Of a stretch of 64,000 nucleotides of DNA, positions 45,368 through 55,094 are shown one piece after another. The notes beneath the pieces were generated by a model. It was not told where the DNA came from. It did no database searches and saw only the letters and a list, made by a program, of their open reading frames with translations. Position 1 is the first letter of the stretch. Every line of letters begins with the position of its first letter. Both the position numbers and the translations under genes were made by a program. The stretch is from Candidatus Stackebrandtia excrementipullorum (GTDB lineage: Bacteria; Actinomycetota; Actinomycetes; Mycobacteriales; Micromonosporaceae). The stretch is taken from the NCBI GenBank assembly GCA_019113825.1, contig DXGR01000080.1, forward strand, positions 1 to 64,000, written 5' to 3'.

Positions 45368-46801
45368 GTGGGTATCACCAAGCGCCAGAAGTTCGACACG
45401 TTCATGGTGTGGCTGGTGTGCGCCGGGCTCGCCGCGGCATTGGCCTGGACCGGCGTCAGCTGTATGAGCCGCACACCCGACCAACCGCGCCCCGTTACCG
45501 CGGTCGAAGCGGGGCGCCTTGCTCAGATCCGCGCCACCGGCGCCGACATGGGCACCACCGCGATGCGGTTGGAACTTCCGGAGTCGATGGGAGCGGTCGG
45601 GCTCGACGGTTATGTCGACTGGACGAGTCCCATGGTGCACGCCACCACACGACTCGACGGGGAACCGACCGGTCTGATTCAAGCGGTGCCGGGGCTGATC
45701 GCCGGTCACCCGGCCACCGATGTCGATGCCATGACCGAGCCACCGGCCGACGGATGGACCGTGCGTCGCATGCAGCAGTCGCAGTCCGCCGATGCCGATC
45801 CCGGGCAAGCCGCCGTCGACATCCTGCTGTCTGCTGTCCTCGCGCTGGGGTCATCGGCGCCCGTCGACGCGTCCTTTCTCACCCAGACCGGTGTGTGGCT
45901 CAAGGAGGCCACCGTCGACGGTGAGACCGTGGACGTCATACGTGCACCGCTCCTTCTGCAACCGGGCACCGACGATACGGAAAACGCCGAATCGCCCGAA
46001 GCCGTCTTCTGGGTCGATCGGGATTCACAGCTTCGTCGGCTTCAAGCCGACCCTGCCGGAAACGGTCTGGCGACGATCGACCTTCTACTCGATCAGCCGG
46101 AGGTTCCGCGCCTGGAACCGGTCGCCGTGTTGGGTGGGCCGGCAGTGGAGCCCCGAGACCTTTCCGCCGAGGAGGCCGAACGTATCGCGGACCTGAGGTC
46201 GACCACCAGCGGTCGAGCAGCTCGCATCGACCTTCGCCTGCCCGTGGGCGACGACGAAATCCTCACAGCCCGGGGATGGGTCGATTGGAGATCGGCGGTG
46301 GCATACCTTGCGGTGGACGCTCCCGGAGACAACGAAGACGGTCTTCTGTTCGCGTTGGGTTCGGGAGCCGCCGAGATCGCGCTGCCCGTCGACGGAATGC
46401 CACCGGCCGAACCGCCGACGGAGGGCTGGACTGCCCAGCGTTGGGGTGAGCGGGTCGAAAGTGGCGGAAGTGGTGACTTTGACACCCTCGTGTATCAGCT
46501 CCTGGCCATGGGCTCGCTGGAGATCAACACCGCAGAGGAAGCGGACGAAGCGGGGACATGGCTACGCGACGACGACGTCGACGGGACCCCTGTGGACGTC
46601 GTCGAGTTGACCGCTCCCGGCGAAAACGAAACCGAGGCCGGCGCCGCACCGTTCCGATACTGGGTTGACCAAGACGAATCTCTGGTGCATCGTGTCCAAC
46701 TGCGGACCAACGGTTTCGGCATGGGACAGGCCACATTGACCATCGAGGATCCACCGATGCTGAGTGTCCCGTACGACATTGTGGCGGCCTTGGCCGGTTA
46801 G
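45368..46801 (+). CDS. membrane-anchored protein of unknown function with two tandem homologous domains
   Basis: One N-terminal TM (FMVWLVCAGLAAALAWTGVSCM) then two aligned repeats (see findings). Confidence 0.7.
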   Translation: MGITKRQKFDTFMVWLVCAGLAAALAWTGVSCMSRTPDQPRPVTAVEAGRLAQIRATGADMGTTAMRLELPESMGAVGLDGYVDWTSPMVHATTRLDGEPTGLIQAVPGLIAGHPATDVDAMTEPPADGWTVRRMQQSQSADADPGQAAVDILLSAVLALGSSAPVDASFLTQTGVWLKEATVDGETVDVIRAPLLLQPGTDDTENAESPEAVFWVDRDSQLRRLQADPAGNGLATIDLLLDQPEVPRLEPVAVLGGPAVEPRDLSAEEAERIADLRSTTSGRAARIDLRLPVGDDEILTARGWVDWRSAVAYLAVDAPGDNEDGLLFALGSGAAEIALPVDGMPPAEPPTEGWTAQRWGERVESGGSGDFDTLVYQLLAMGSLEINTAEEADEAGTWLRDDDVDGTPVDVVELTAPGENETEAGAAPFRYWVDQDESLVHRVQLRTNGFGMGQATLTIEDPPMLSVPYDIVAALAG

Positions 46802-46889
46802 ACCGGCAGCCGCCTTGTCCACGGTATTCACTCCATGCCCGTAACAAGGTCGCGATGACCGGTCTTTTAACGAGGCGAGGGAACGACAG

Positions 46890-47645
46890 ATGGATTCCGA
46901 GTTTGACCGTCTGGTGGCCGAAGCATCCGCCGCAGACGTCGACGGATGGGACTTCGGTTGGTTGCGCGGGCGCGCAACCGAGGAGCGCCCGCCGTGGGGC
47001 TACTCCCGTGTCATGGCGGAGCGACTCGCCCAAGCCGAGCGAGCCCTGGACCTTGCGACCGGCGGCGGCGAGGTTCTCAACGAGGCCCCCACGTTTCCGC
47101 CCGTCATGGTGGCCACCGAATCATGGCCGCCGAACCTTTCCAAGGCGGCCGAACTGTTGGCTCCACGTGGCGTCAACGTGGTCGCGGCACACTGGCCGGG
47201 CCCACTACCCTTCGACGCCGAAACGTTCGATCTTGTCGTCGCCAGGCACCCCGTGGGTGTGCGTTGGAGCGAGATTTCACGTGTCCTGGCTCAGGGGGGC
47301 CACTATGTGGCCCAGCATGTCGGTCCGGCAAGCGCCGTGGAGGTCACCGAATGGTTTCTCGGGCCTCAACCGGGTGCCTTCGGCAATCGAACGCCTCAAG
47401 CTGCTCGCGATGGCGCCACGAAGGCAGGTCTGACCGTGGTCAACCTACGTTCGCGGCGCCTGCGGATGGAATTCTTCGACGTGGGCGCCGTCGTCTACTT
47501 CCTTCGCAAGGTGATCTGGATCGTCCCGGGTTTCACCGTCGACGACCATGTACCCGCATTGGAGGCGATGCATCGTCACATCCAACGCAGGGGATCGTTC
47601 GTGGCGCACTCGGCGAGAATGCTCATCGAGACGGTCAAACGCTAA
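46890..47645 (+). CDS. class I SAM-dependent methyltransferase
   Basis: ERALDLATGGGEVLNEAP motif I, FDLVVARHPVGVRWSEISRVLAQGGHYVAQHVG. Confidence 0.85.
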   Translation: MDSEFDRLVAEASAADVDGWDFGWLRGRATEERPPWGYSRVMAERLAQAERALDLATGGGEVLNEAPTFPPVMVATESWPPNLSKAAELLAPRGVNVVAAHWPGPLPFDAETFDLVVARHPVGVRWSEISRVLAQGGHYVAQHVGPASAVEVTEWFLGPQPGAFGNRTPQAARDGATKAGLTVVNLRSRRLRMEFFDVGAVVYFLRKVIWIVPGFTVDDHVPALEAMHRHIQRRGSFVAHSARMLIETVKR

Positions 47646-48832
47646 GCACGGCCACCATCGAGCGTCGAGGCCTGCGCCCACGGCGCGACTCGCTTCCACA
47701 CCTGGTCAAACCAGGGCTCTTTTATCCGGGCATAGTCGGCGACGTCGTGTGCCCTAGCTGCGATGTCCCGTTTAACGGCGGTGTACTGGTCACGCTCGTG
47801 CGGGTGCGCCCGCAAAAAATCGCGCATGGCGGTCGCAAAATACGCGCCCTGTGACCCCTCACGGCGCACGTGTATATGGGAGCGGTCGGCCGGGTCCACG
47901 CCGACGTGCATCCTTTTCTCCCAATCACGGCGGTCGGGAGCGAACGGTTTGGGGGTATCGTGGCGAATCGGTATCAATGGAAAACCGGCGGCCGTCAACC
48001 GCTCGGCGAATCCGTCCGCCACCGCCAGGTCCGTCACCGTCATCTGGACATCGATGACGTCCTTCGCCGCCTGCCCCGGAACCGAAGTCGATCCTATGTG
48101 CTCAATACGTTGAACGTCGTCGCCAAGTAGATACCGAAGCCTCGCGGCCAAGCGATCGAACCTACGCGGCCATTCCGGGTCGTATTCGACCACCTCGACC
48201 GGCCCCGGCAACCCGACCACCTCGCCGCGTCGCTTCCGTGCCTCGAACACGAGTAGGCGGTCGTGCCACAACCTCGACACCGTCGATTCGGTGTCTGCCA
48301 GATCACCGGAATTGTCGATCACGATATCGGCGATCTTGAGCCTTGTCTCCTCAGCCGCCTGAGCCCGGATACGGGCGGTCGCGGCCTCACGTTCCACTCC
48401 CCTGTCGGCCAGCCGCTGAAGACGCGTCTCCATGTCCGCTGTCACCACCACGACCACATCGAACGTCGACGCCAATCCAACCTCCGCCAGCAGAGGCACG
48501 TCTTGGACCACGATCGCGTCCGCCGGAGCAGCCTCGGTCAACTCGCGGGCTCGCGCGCGCACCCGGGGGTGGATGATCGCCTCCAGGCGCGATCGTGCCT
48601 CGGCGTCTCCGAATACCAGCCGGGCGATCGCAGCTCGGTCCAATGCACCGTCGGCGCCCACCGCTTCACTCCCGAAGGCAGCGACAATGGCAGCGATACC
48701 GTCGGTGCCGGGCGCCACAACGTCCCTAGCCAACGTGTCGGAATCGATGATCACAGCGCCGTTCTGCGCCAGAAAACGGGCAACGGTACTTTTCCCCGCT
48801 CCCATGCCACCGGTCAGTCCCACATTCAACAC
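47642..48832 (-). CDS. coaE: dephospho-CoA kinase with C-terminal GrpB/UPF0157 domain
   Basis: MLNVGLTGGMGAGKSTVARFLAQNGAVIIDSDTLARDVVAPG; C-terminus VEVVEYDPEWPRRFDRLAARLRYLLGDDVQRIEHIGSTSVPGQAAKDVIDVQ. Confidence 0.96.
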   Translation of the reverse strand: MLNVGLTGGMGAGKSTVARFLAQNGAVIIDSDTLARDVVAPGTDGIAAIVAAFGSEAVGADGALDRAAIARLVFGDAEARSRLEAIIHPRVRARARELTEAAPADAIVVQDVPLLAEVGLASTFDVVVVVTADMETRLQRLADRGVEREAATARIRAQAAEETRLKIADIVIDNSGDLADTESTVSRLWHDRLLVFEARKRRGEVVGLPGPVEVVEYDPEWPRRFDRLAARLRYLLGDDVQRIEHIGSTSVPGQAAKDVIDVQMTVTDLAVADGFAERLTAAGFPLIPIRHDTPKPFAPDRRDWEKRMHVGVDPADRSHIHVRREGSQGAYFATAMRDFLRAHPHERDQYTAVKRDIAARAHDVADYARIKEPWFDQVWKRVAPWAQASTLDGGRA

Positions 48833-49006
48833 GAGCCGATTGTCTCATTCGGTCCGCAGTAGTCGAGTGGACCGTTGGGCAAGCAACGAGCCCACCCGGG
48901 TATCGCAGCCGAGTGGGCTCTTGCCAACTGTTGTGCCGGTGTTGAAGGCGCCCCGTTCAAACACCGGATTCAGCCTATACCTGCTGATCAGCGGCTTTTA
49001 CACGGG

Positions 49007-49042
49007 GCCGGGGGCGGCCGGATAATTCCGACCGCCCCCGGC
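49007..49042 (-). terminator. terminator after rpsA
   Basis: gccgggggcgg / ccgcccccggc, 11-bp arms. Confidence 0.65.
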
Positions 49043-49052
49043 TCAGGTATTT

Positions 49053-50561
49053 CTAGCTACCGGCCAGCTTCTCGCGCAGTGCTGCGAGAGCCTCGTCGGT
49101 GGCCAAGGTCCCCGAGGGGCCCTGGTCGGGCTGCGAAGCCGTCTGAGTCTGCTTCTTCTTCTCAGTCGGCTTGCGCTCGCTCTGGGCGCTCTCGCCGCCG
49201 TCTGCCGGCGGTTCACCGATAACCCGCTCGGCGATCTGGCGACCGTGCTCTTCCCAGCGGGAGCGAGCGTCGGCGTACTGACGCTCCCATTCCTCGCGAG
49301 CCGCGTCGTAGCCGTCCAGCCACTCGCCGGTCTCGGAGTCGAAGCCCTCCGGGTAGATGTAGTTGCCCTGGTCGTCGTACTGAGCGGCCATACCGTACAG
49401 CGTCGGGTCGAACGCTTCCTCGTTCTCCACGTACGCTTCGTTGGCCTGCTTCAGCGACAACGAAATCCGCCGCCGGTCCAGGTCGATGTCGATGACCTTG
49501 ACCATCACGTCGCTGCCGACCTCGACGACCTGCTCGGGCACCTCAACGTGGCGCTCGGCCAGCTCGGAGATGTGGACCAGGCCTTCGATGCCGTCTTCCA
49601 CGCGAACGAATGCACCGAACGGAACCAGCTTGGTGACCTTGCCGGGCACGATCTGGCCGATGGCGTGAGTACGCGCAAACTGACGCCACGGGTCTTCCTG
49701 GGTCGCCTTCAGCGACAAGGAAACGCGTTCGCGCTCCATGTCGACCTCAAGCACCTCGACCTCGACCTCTTTGCCGACCTCGACGACTTCGCCCGGGTGG
49801 TCGATGTGCTTCCAGGACAGCTCCGACACGTGCACCAGGCCGTCCACGCCGCCCAGGTCGACGAACGCACCGAAGTTGACGATCGAGGACACGACGCCCT
49901 TGCGGACCTGCCCCTTCGCCAGCTTGTTGAGGAACTCGGTACGAACCTCGGACTGCGTCTGCTCCAGCCAAGAACGACGGGACAGAACCACGTTATTACG
50001 GTTCTTGTCCAGCTCGATGATCTTGGCTTCCAGCTCCCGGCCGACATAAGGCTGGAGGTCACGAACCCTGCGCATCTCGACCAGCGACGCGGGAAGGAAC
50101 CCACGCAGGCCGATGTCGAGGATCAGGCCGCCCTTGACCACCTCGATGACGGAGCCGCGCACGACACCGTCTTCTTCCTTGACCTTCTCGATCGTGCCCC
50201 ATGCGCGCTCGTACTGAGCACGCTTCTTCGACAAGATCAGGCGGCCTTCTTTGTCCTCCTTTTGAAGGACCAGCGCCTCAACGTGGTCACCGGTGGATAC
50301 GACTTCCGCCGGGTCTACGTCGTGCTTAATTGACAATTCGCGGGAGGGGATCACACCCTCGGTCTTGTAGCCGATGTCGAGCAGGACCTCGTCCCGGTCG
50401 ACTTTGACTACGGTGCCTTCAACGATGTCGCCGTCGTTGAAGTACTTGATGGTCTCGTCGATCGCGGCGAGGAGGGCTTCCTCACTACCAAGGTCGTCGA
50501 CGGCGACCTGGGGGCCGTTTTCGGCGGCGGTGCTCGAGGTGGCCTCGATGCTGCTCGTCAT
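49053..50561 (-). CDS. rpsA: 30S ribosomal protein S1
   Basis: Four S1 domains (for example DGDIVEGTVVKVDRDEVLLDIGYKTEGVIPSRELS, NFGAFVDLGGVDGLVHVSELSW); ATG 50561. Confidence 0.97.
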   Translation of the reverse strand: MTSSIEATSSTAAENGPQVAVDDLGSEEALLAAIDETIKYFNDGDIVEGTVVKVDRDEVLLDIGYKTEGVIPSRELSIKHDVDPAEVVSTGDHVEALVLQKEDKEGRLILSKKRAQYERAWGTIEKVKEEDGVVRGSVIEVVKGGLILDIGLRGFLPASLVEMRRVRDLQPYVGRELEAKIIELDKNRNNVVLSRRSWLEQTQSEVRTEFLNKLAKGQVRKGVVSSIVNFGAFVDLGGVDGLVHVSELSWKHIDHPGEVVEVGKEVEVEVLEVDMERERVSLSLKATQEDPWRQFARTHAIGQIVPGKVTKLVPFGAFVRVEDGIEGLVHISELAERHVEVPEQVVEVGSDVMVKVIDIDLDRRRISLSLKQANEAYVENEEAFDPTLYGMAAQYDDQGNYIYPEGFDSETGEWLDGYDAAREEWERQYADARSRWEEHGRQIAERVIGEPPADGGESAQSERKPTEKKKQTQTASQPDQGPSGTLATDEALAALREKLAGS

Positions 50562-50795
50562 GTGGGTTGGTGCTCCGGTTACTGGTGGTCTCTCGTTGCC
50601 TGTGTGCGGGGCCGTCACCTGAAAACACGTCAGATGGTGTAGACCTACTCCATGCCGAGGCCACCGGCTCCCACGATCGCACCCACCAGCCTACCGTGTC
50701 TTCACGTACCACACGCACTCGCACCCGGTCTCAACCCGATCCGTATTGCGCGCGTCACCTGGCGGTCATCACCGGCAGATGATTCAAGTTCACTC

Positions 50796-53492
50796 TTAGT
50801 GAGCTGCGGCATCCCAATCACGCCCAAACCCGACCGATACATCCAACGGGACGGCAAGCTTGGCAGCCGCCGACATCCGGTCTCGCACAAGGATCTCCAC
50901 TGCTTCCTCCTCCCCGGCGGCAACCTCGAGCACGAGTTCGTCGTGCACCTGCAGCAACAGGCGAGAGCGGTGACCGGCCTCCTGCAACGCCTCCTCAACC
51001 CGCAACATCGCGATTTTTACGATGTCGGCCGCGCTGCCCTGTATCGGCGCGTTCAACGCCGCACGTTCGGCCATCTCACGCCGCTGACGATTGTCGCTGG
51101 ACAGATCGGGCAGATAGCGGCGTCGCCCGAACATCGTCTCGGTGTAGCCGCGACGGCGCGCCTCGTCGACCACGGAGCGCAGATAGTCGCGCACGCCACC
51201 GAACCTGTCGAAGTATTCGGTCATCAAGCCGCGGGCCTCCTCCGGCGTGATGCCCAACTGTTGGGACAGGCCATATGCGGACAGTCCGTACGCCAACCCA
51301 TACGACATTGCCTTGATTCGTCGTCGCTGTTCGGCATCCACGGCTGCCGCCTCGACGCCGAACACCCTGGACGCCACAGTGGTGTGAAGGTCCTCACCGG
51401 AATTGAAGGCGCCGATCAGGCCGTCGTCGGCAGACAGGTGCGCCATGATCCGCATTTCGATCTGGCTGTAGTCACACGTCATGAGCGACGCGTGGTCTCC
51501 GGAGACGACGAACCCCTTACGGATACGACGCCCCGCTTCGGTGCGTACCGGAATGTTCTGGAGGTTGGGATCCGAGGACGACAGTCGCCCTGTGGCGGCA
51601 ACCGTTTGATGAAACGTGGTGTGAATGCGGCCGTCATCGGCAACGGCGGCCAACAGTCCGTCGACGGTCTGTTTGAGTTTTTCCACATCTCGGTGACGGA
51701 GAATCGCTTCCAGGACCGGGTGTTGCGTCTTGGCGTACAGGCTCGCCAACGCCTCTGCGTCGGTGGTGTATCCGGTTTTGGTCCGCTTCGTCTTCGGCAT
51801 TTCCAACTGATCGAACAGGATCTCCTGCAGCTGTTTGGGTGACCGCAGATTGAACTGCCTGTCGACCGCGGTGTGGGCCGCTTCCACGGCCTCTGCGGCT
51901 TGACGCGCAAACGAATCCGCCAGATCACGTAGGTGCTCGACATCGGCACCGATCCCCTTTATCTCCATGTCGGCGAGAACCGTCAGCACGGGGAGCTCCA
52001 TGTCGCTCAAGAGGTCCGCGACGCCGTGGGAGTGCAGCTGGTCGATCAACGCGGTCGCCAGGTCGCGCACGGCCGTTGCGCGTCGCGCCAAACGCGCCGC
52101 CGCGCGCGGCCCGTCGTCCTCCAGACCGGCCAACGTGGGCTGAACGTCGTCGGTTTCCGCCGATTCCAACCGCCGTCCGAGGTACCTCTCCGTCAGAAGC
52201 TCCAAACCATACGAACGCATATCGGGACGGATGAGATAGGCGGCCAACGCCGTGTCACACACCAACCCCGCCAAGCGCCATCCCATGTTCGGTGCCGCCC
52301 ACAGGAGACGTTTGGCCTCGTGGGTAACCTTGTGGACATCGGGGTCGGCCAACCAGGCCAACCAAGCCCGTTCGTCTTCCGGATCGAATCGGGCGGGGTC
52401 GCACCATACCTCTTCGCCGGGCGCGGCCAGAGCGATCGCCTCCACGTTTCCGGTGCCGTGAGAAAATCGGCCCTCGACGACGAGCCCGACGGGCTCGGAA
52501 CGGTCCAACCCCGCCAGCCACGTCGAGAGCCCTCCCGGCTCCAGCATTGTCAACCGAGCCTCCACCGGGGGCGGCCCCACGGGTTCGATCGCTTCACCGA
52601 TTCGGCGATCGCCGAGTTGAGCACGGAGTCGGTCCTGAAGTGTCACGAACTCCAACGCCTCGAACAGCTCCGCCGTCGACGCGGCGTCCCATCCCTCCCA
52701 TCGCAGACCTCCGACCTCTGTGGGCAAGACCAGGTCGGTGACCAGCCGGTTGATCTGGGCGTTACGAAGTACATCGGACAGGTGGGCTCGAAGGTTTTCA
52801 CCGGCCTTGCCCTTGATTTTGTCCGCCGCAGCCACCACACCGTCCAGGCCCTCGTAGGCGGCAATCCACTTTGCCGCCGTCTTGGGTCCGACGCCGGGGA
52901 CACCCGGGAGGTTGTCACTCTTCTCCCCCACCAACGCGGCGAGATCACGGTAACGGCCGGGAGGCACACCATATTTCTCTTCGACCGCCGCCGGTGTCAT
53001 GCGTTTCAACTCGGAGACGCCCTTGACCGGGTACAAGACGGTCACGTCGTCGGTCACCAGTTGAAACGCGTCACGGTCGCCCGAACAGATCAAAGTTTCG
53101 AATCCGGCGTGGCCGGCCTGCGTCGCAAGCGTGGCCAGAATGTCGTCGGCCTCGTATCCCTCCAGTGTCAGCCAGTGGACACCCACCGCGTCCAACACCT
53201 GTTGAATCAGCGGTATCTGCGACTTGAACTCGTCGGGAGTGGCCTGTCGCCCATCCTTGTATTCGGGATACTGCTCAGTTCGGAAGGACTTGCGCGACAC
53301 GTCGAAGGCGACCGCGACGTGGGTCGGCACCTCGTCTCGAAGCACGTTGATCAGCATCGAGGTGAACCCGTACGCCGCGTTCGTCGTCTGTCCCGTCGTG
53401 GTGGAGAAGTTCTCCGCGGGCAATGCGAAGAAGGCTCTGTAGGCCATCGAGTGGCCGTCGATCAGCAGCAGACGGGGAGGATTCTGTGTCAC
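50796..53492 (-). CDS. polA: DNA polymerase I
   Basis: RLLLIDGHSMAYRAFFAL (5' nuclease) to MTCDYSQIEMRIMAHLS and LLLQVHDELVLEV (polymerase). Confidence 0.98.
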   Translation of the reverse strand: MTQNPPRLLLIDGHSMAYRAFFALPAENFSTTTGQTTNAAYGFTSMLINVLRDEVPTHVAVAFDVSRKSFRTEQYPEYKDGRQATPDEFKSQIPLIQQVLDAVGVHWLTLEGYEADDILATLATQAGHAGFETLICSGDRDAFQLVTDDVTVLYPVKGVSELKRMTPAAVEEKYGVPPGRYRDLAALVGEKSDNLPGVPGVGPKTAAKWIAAYEGLDGVVAAADKIKGKAGENLRAHLSDVLRNAQINRLVTDLVLPTEVGGLRWEGWDAASTAELFEALEFVTLQDRLRAQLGDRRIGEAIEPVGPPPVEARLTMLEPGGLSTWLAGLDRSEPVGLVVEGRFSHGTGNVEAIALAAPGEEVWCDPARFDPEDERAWLAWLADPDVHKVTHEAKRLLWAAPNMGWRLAGLVCDTALAAYLIRPDMRSYGLELLTERYLGRRLESAETDDVQPTLAGLEDDGPRAAARLARRATAVRDLATALIDQLHSHGVADLLSDMELPVLTVLADMEIKGIGADVEHLRDLADSFARQAAEAVEAAHTAVDRQFNLRSPKQLQEILFDQLEMPKTKRTKTGYTTDAEALASLYAKTQHPVLEAILRHRDVEKLKQTVDGLLAAVADDGRIHTTFHQTVAATGRLSSSDPNLQNIPVRTEAGRRIRKGFVVSGDHASLMTCDYSQIEMRIMAHLSADDGLIGAFNSGEDLHTTVASRVFGVEAAAVDAEQRRRIKAMSYGLAYGLSAYGLSQQLGITPEEARGLMTEYFDRFGGVRDYLRSVVDEARRRGYTETMFGRRRYLPDLSSDNRQRREMAERAALNAPIQGSAADIVKIAMLRVEEALQEAGHRSRLLLQVHDELVLEVAAGEEEAVEILVRDRMSAAAKLAVPLDVSVGFGRDWDAAAH

Positions 53493-53701
53493 GGGATCAG
53501 ACTTTATCGGTCACGACCGACACCATCGATGGCGACGCCGACAGCATCATCACAACTACATAACTCTATGCGTAAATCAGGGTGGCGCGGTGGTCTCAGG
53601 ACACCGACTCGTATTAGGTTGTCATCCACGTCACAATGTGACCGCGCGCGTTGATCTTCGCGCGTTTTGCCTGACTAACGCGACCTCAAGGAGACCACTC
53701 A

Positions 53702-54952
53702 ATGACTCGCTCACGCTTCGCCTGGCGCGGCATCGCAGTCGCCGCCGCAGCGTCGCTCGCGTTGACCGCCTGCGGTGGCAGCAACGGGGACAACGGCAAC
53801 GGCGACGAGGTACCCGAAGGCGACGGTGTCCTACGAATCGGCACCATCCTGCCCCAGACCGGAACCCTTGCCTTCCTTGGTCCTCCCGAATTCGCCGGCG
53901 TCGATCTCGCCGCTCAGGAAATCAACGAAGCCGGCGGTGTCCTTGGTAATGATGTGGTGATCAGCCACAAGGACTCCGGTGACACCTCCACCGACGTCGC
54001 CAACCAGTCGGCGGACGCGCACATCAGTGAGGGTGCCGACGTCATCATCGGTGCAGCCTCCTCGGCGGTGTCGTTCAACATCATGGCCAAGCTCAACTCC
54101 AACGAGATCATCCAGATTTCTCCGGCGAACACCTCGCCCGCTTTCACCACAGACCCGGATGCGGCGTACTACTACCGCACCGCTCCCTCGGACGTGATTC
54201 AAGGCCGCGTGCTCGCCGACGAGATCATCGCCGACGGCCACTCCAGTGTCGCCATTCTTGCGTTGCAGGACTCCTACGGCACGGGCCTTGCCGACGAGGT
54301 TGAGAAAAACATCGAAGGCGCCGGCGGCGAGGTCGTCATGAAGCAGATCTACGACCCGCAGGCAGCCGAGTTCAGTGCCGAGGTCGGTGAAGTCGGCGCC
54401 TCCGACGCGGATGCGCTCGTGCTCATCACCTTTGAAGAACTGACCAACCTGGGACCTCAGTTGTCCGAGGCCGGTTATGGGCCGTCCGAACTGGGCTGGT
54501 ACCTCGTGGACGGCAACCTGTCCAACTACGGCGACAGTCTTCCGGAGGGCATGCTGGAAGAAGCCAAGGGAACCAAACCCGCCGTCGACACCGGCGACGA
54601 CTTCCAGGAACGCCTGCTCAAGATCAACCCGGAACTGGGCGACTTCACCTACGCGGCCGAGTCCTACGACGCCGCGATCATCGCCGCCCTGGCCGCCGAG
54701 GCTGCCGGTAGCGATCACCCCAACGCCATCAAGACCGAGATGGTCAATGTGACGAGGGACGGCGAGAAGTGCACGACCTTTGCCGACTGCAAGGCTCTCC
54801 TTGAGGACGGTGCCGACATCGACTACGACGGTGTCTCCGGCCCGATCGAATGGACCGAGGACGGCGACATCTCCGTGGGCAGCATCGGTGTCTACGAATA
54901 CGGCGCCGACAACAACTACGAAGTCCTGGGTTACCGGGAAGGTTCGCTGTAA
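53702..54952 (+). CDS. branched-chain amino-acid-type ABC transporter substrate-binding lipoprotein
   Basis: Lipobox LTAC, then LRIGTILPQTGTLAFLGPPEFAGVDLAAQEINEAGGVLGNDVVISHKDSGDTSTDVANQSA. Confidence 0.92.
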   Translation: MTRSRFAWRGIAVAAAASLALTACGGSNGDNGNGDEVPEGDGVLRIGTILPQTGTLAFLGPPEFAGVDLAAQEINEAGGVLGNDVVISHKDSGDTSTDVANQSADAHISEGADVIIGAASSAVSFNIMAKLNSNEIIQISPANTSPAFTTDPDAAYYYRTAPSDVIQGRVLADEIIADGHSSVAILALQDSYGTGLADEVEKNIEGAGGEVVMKQIYDPQAAEFSAEVGEVGASDADALVLITFEELTNLGPQLSEAGYGPSELGWYLVDGNLSNYGDSLPEGMLEEAKGTKPAVDTGDDFQERLLKINPELGDFTYAAESYDAAIIAALAAEAAGSDHPNAIKTEMVNVTRDGEKCTTFADCKALLEDGADIDYDGVSGPIEWTEDGDISVGSIGVYEYGADNNYEVLGYREGSL

Positions 54953-54979
54953 CCCACGGGCCGATAAACCGTAAACACC

Positions 54980-55014
54980 GTGGCCCGACCGGCCCCCCTC
55001 GCCGGTCGGGCCAC
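54980..55014 (+). terminator. terminator after substrate-binding protein gene
   Basis: gtggcccgaccggc / gccggtcgggccac, 14-bp arms, followed by atttgt. Confidence 0.85.
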
Positions 55015-55046
55015 ATTTGTGTCCTCAGCGCTTCTCCGGCAACGAC

Positions 55047-55085
55047 AAACGCCTTGTACGGGAAGGTGTCCCGTACAAGGCGTTT
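55047..55085 (-). terminator. terminator after livF (17-bp perfect arms)
   Basis: aaacgccttgtacggga (55047-55063) / tcccgtacaaggcgttt (55069-55085). Confidence 0.8.
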
Positions 55086-55094
55086 GAAACGGAC

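Noticed and set aside
49245-50333. 362-aa plus-strand ORF
   Set aside because: Antisense to rpsA; repetitive DLDDL-type text mirrors the S1 repeats.
51933-53654. 573-aa plus-strand ORF
   Set aside because: Antisense to polA.
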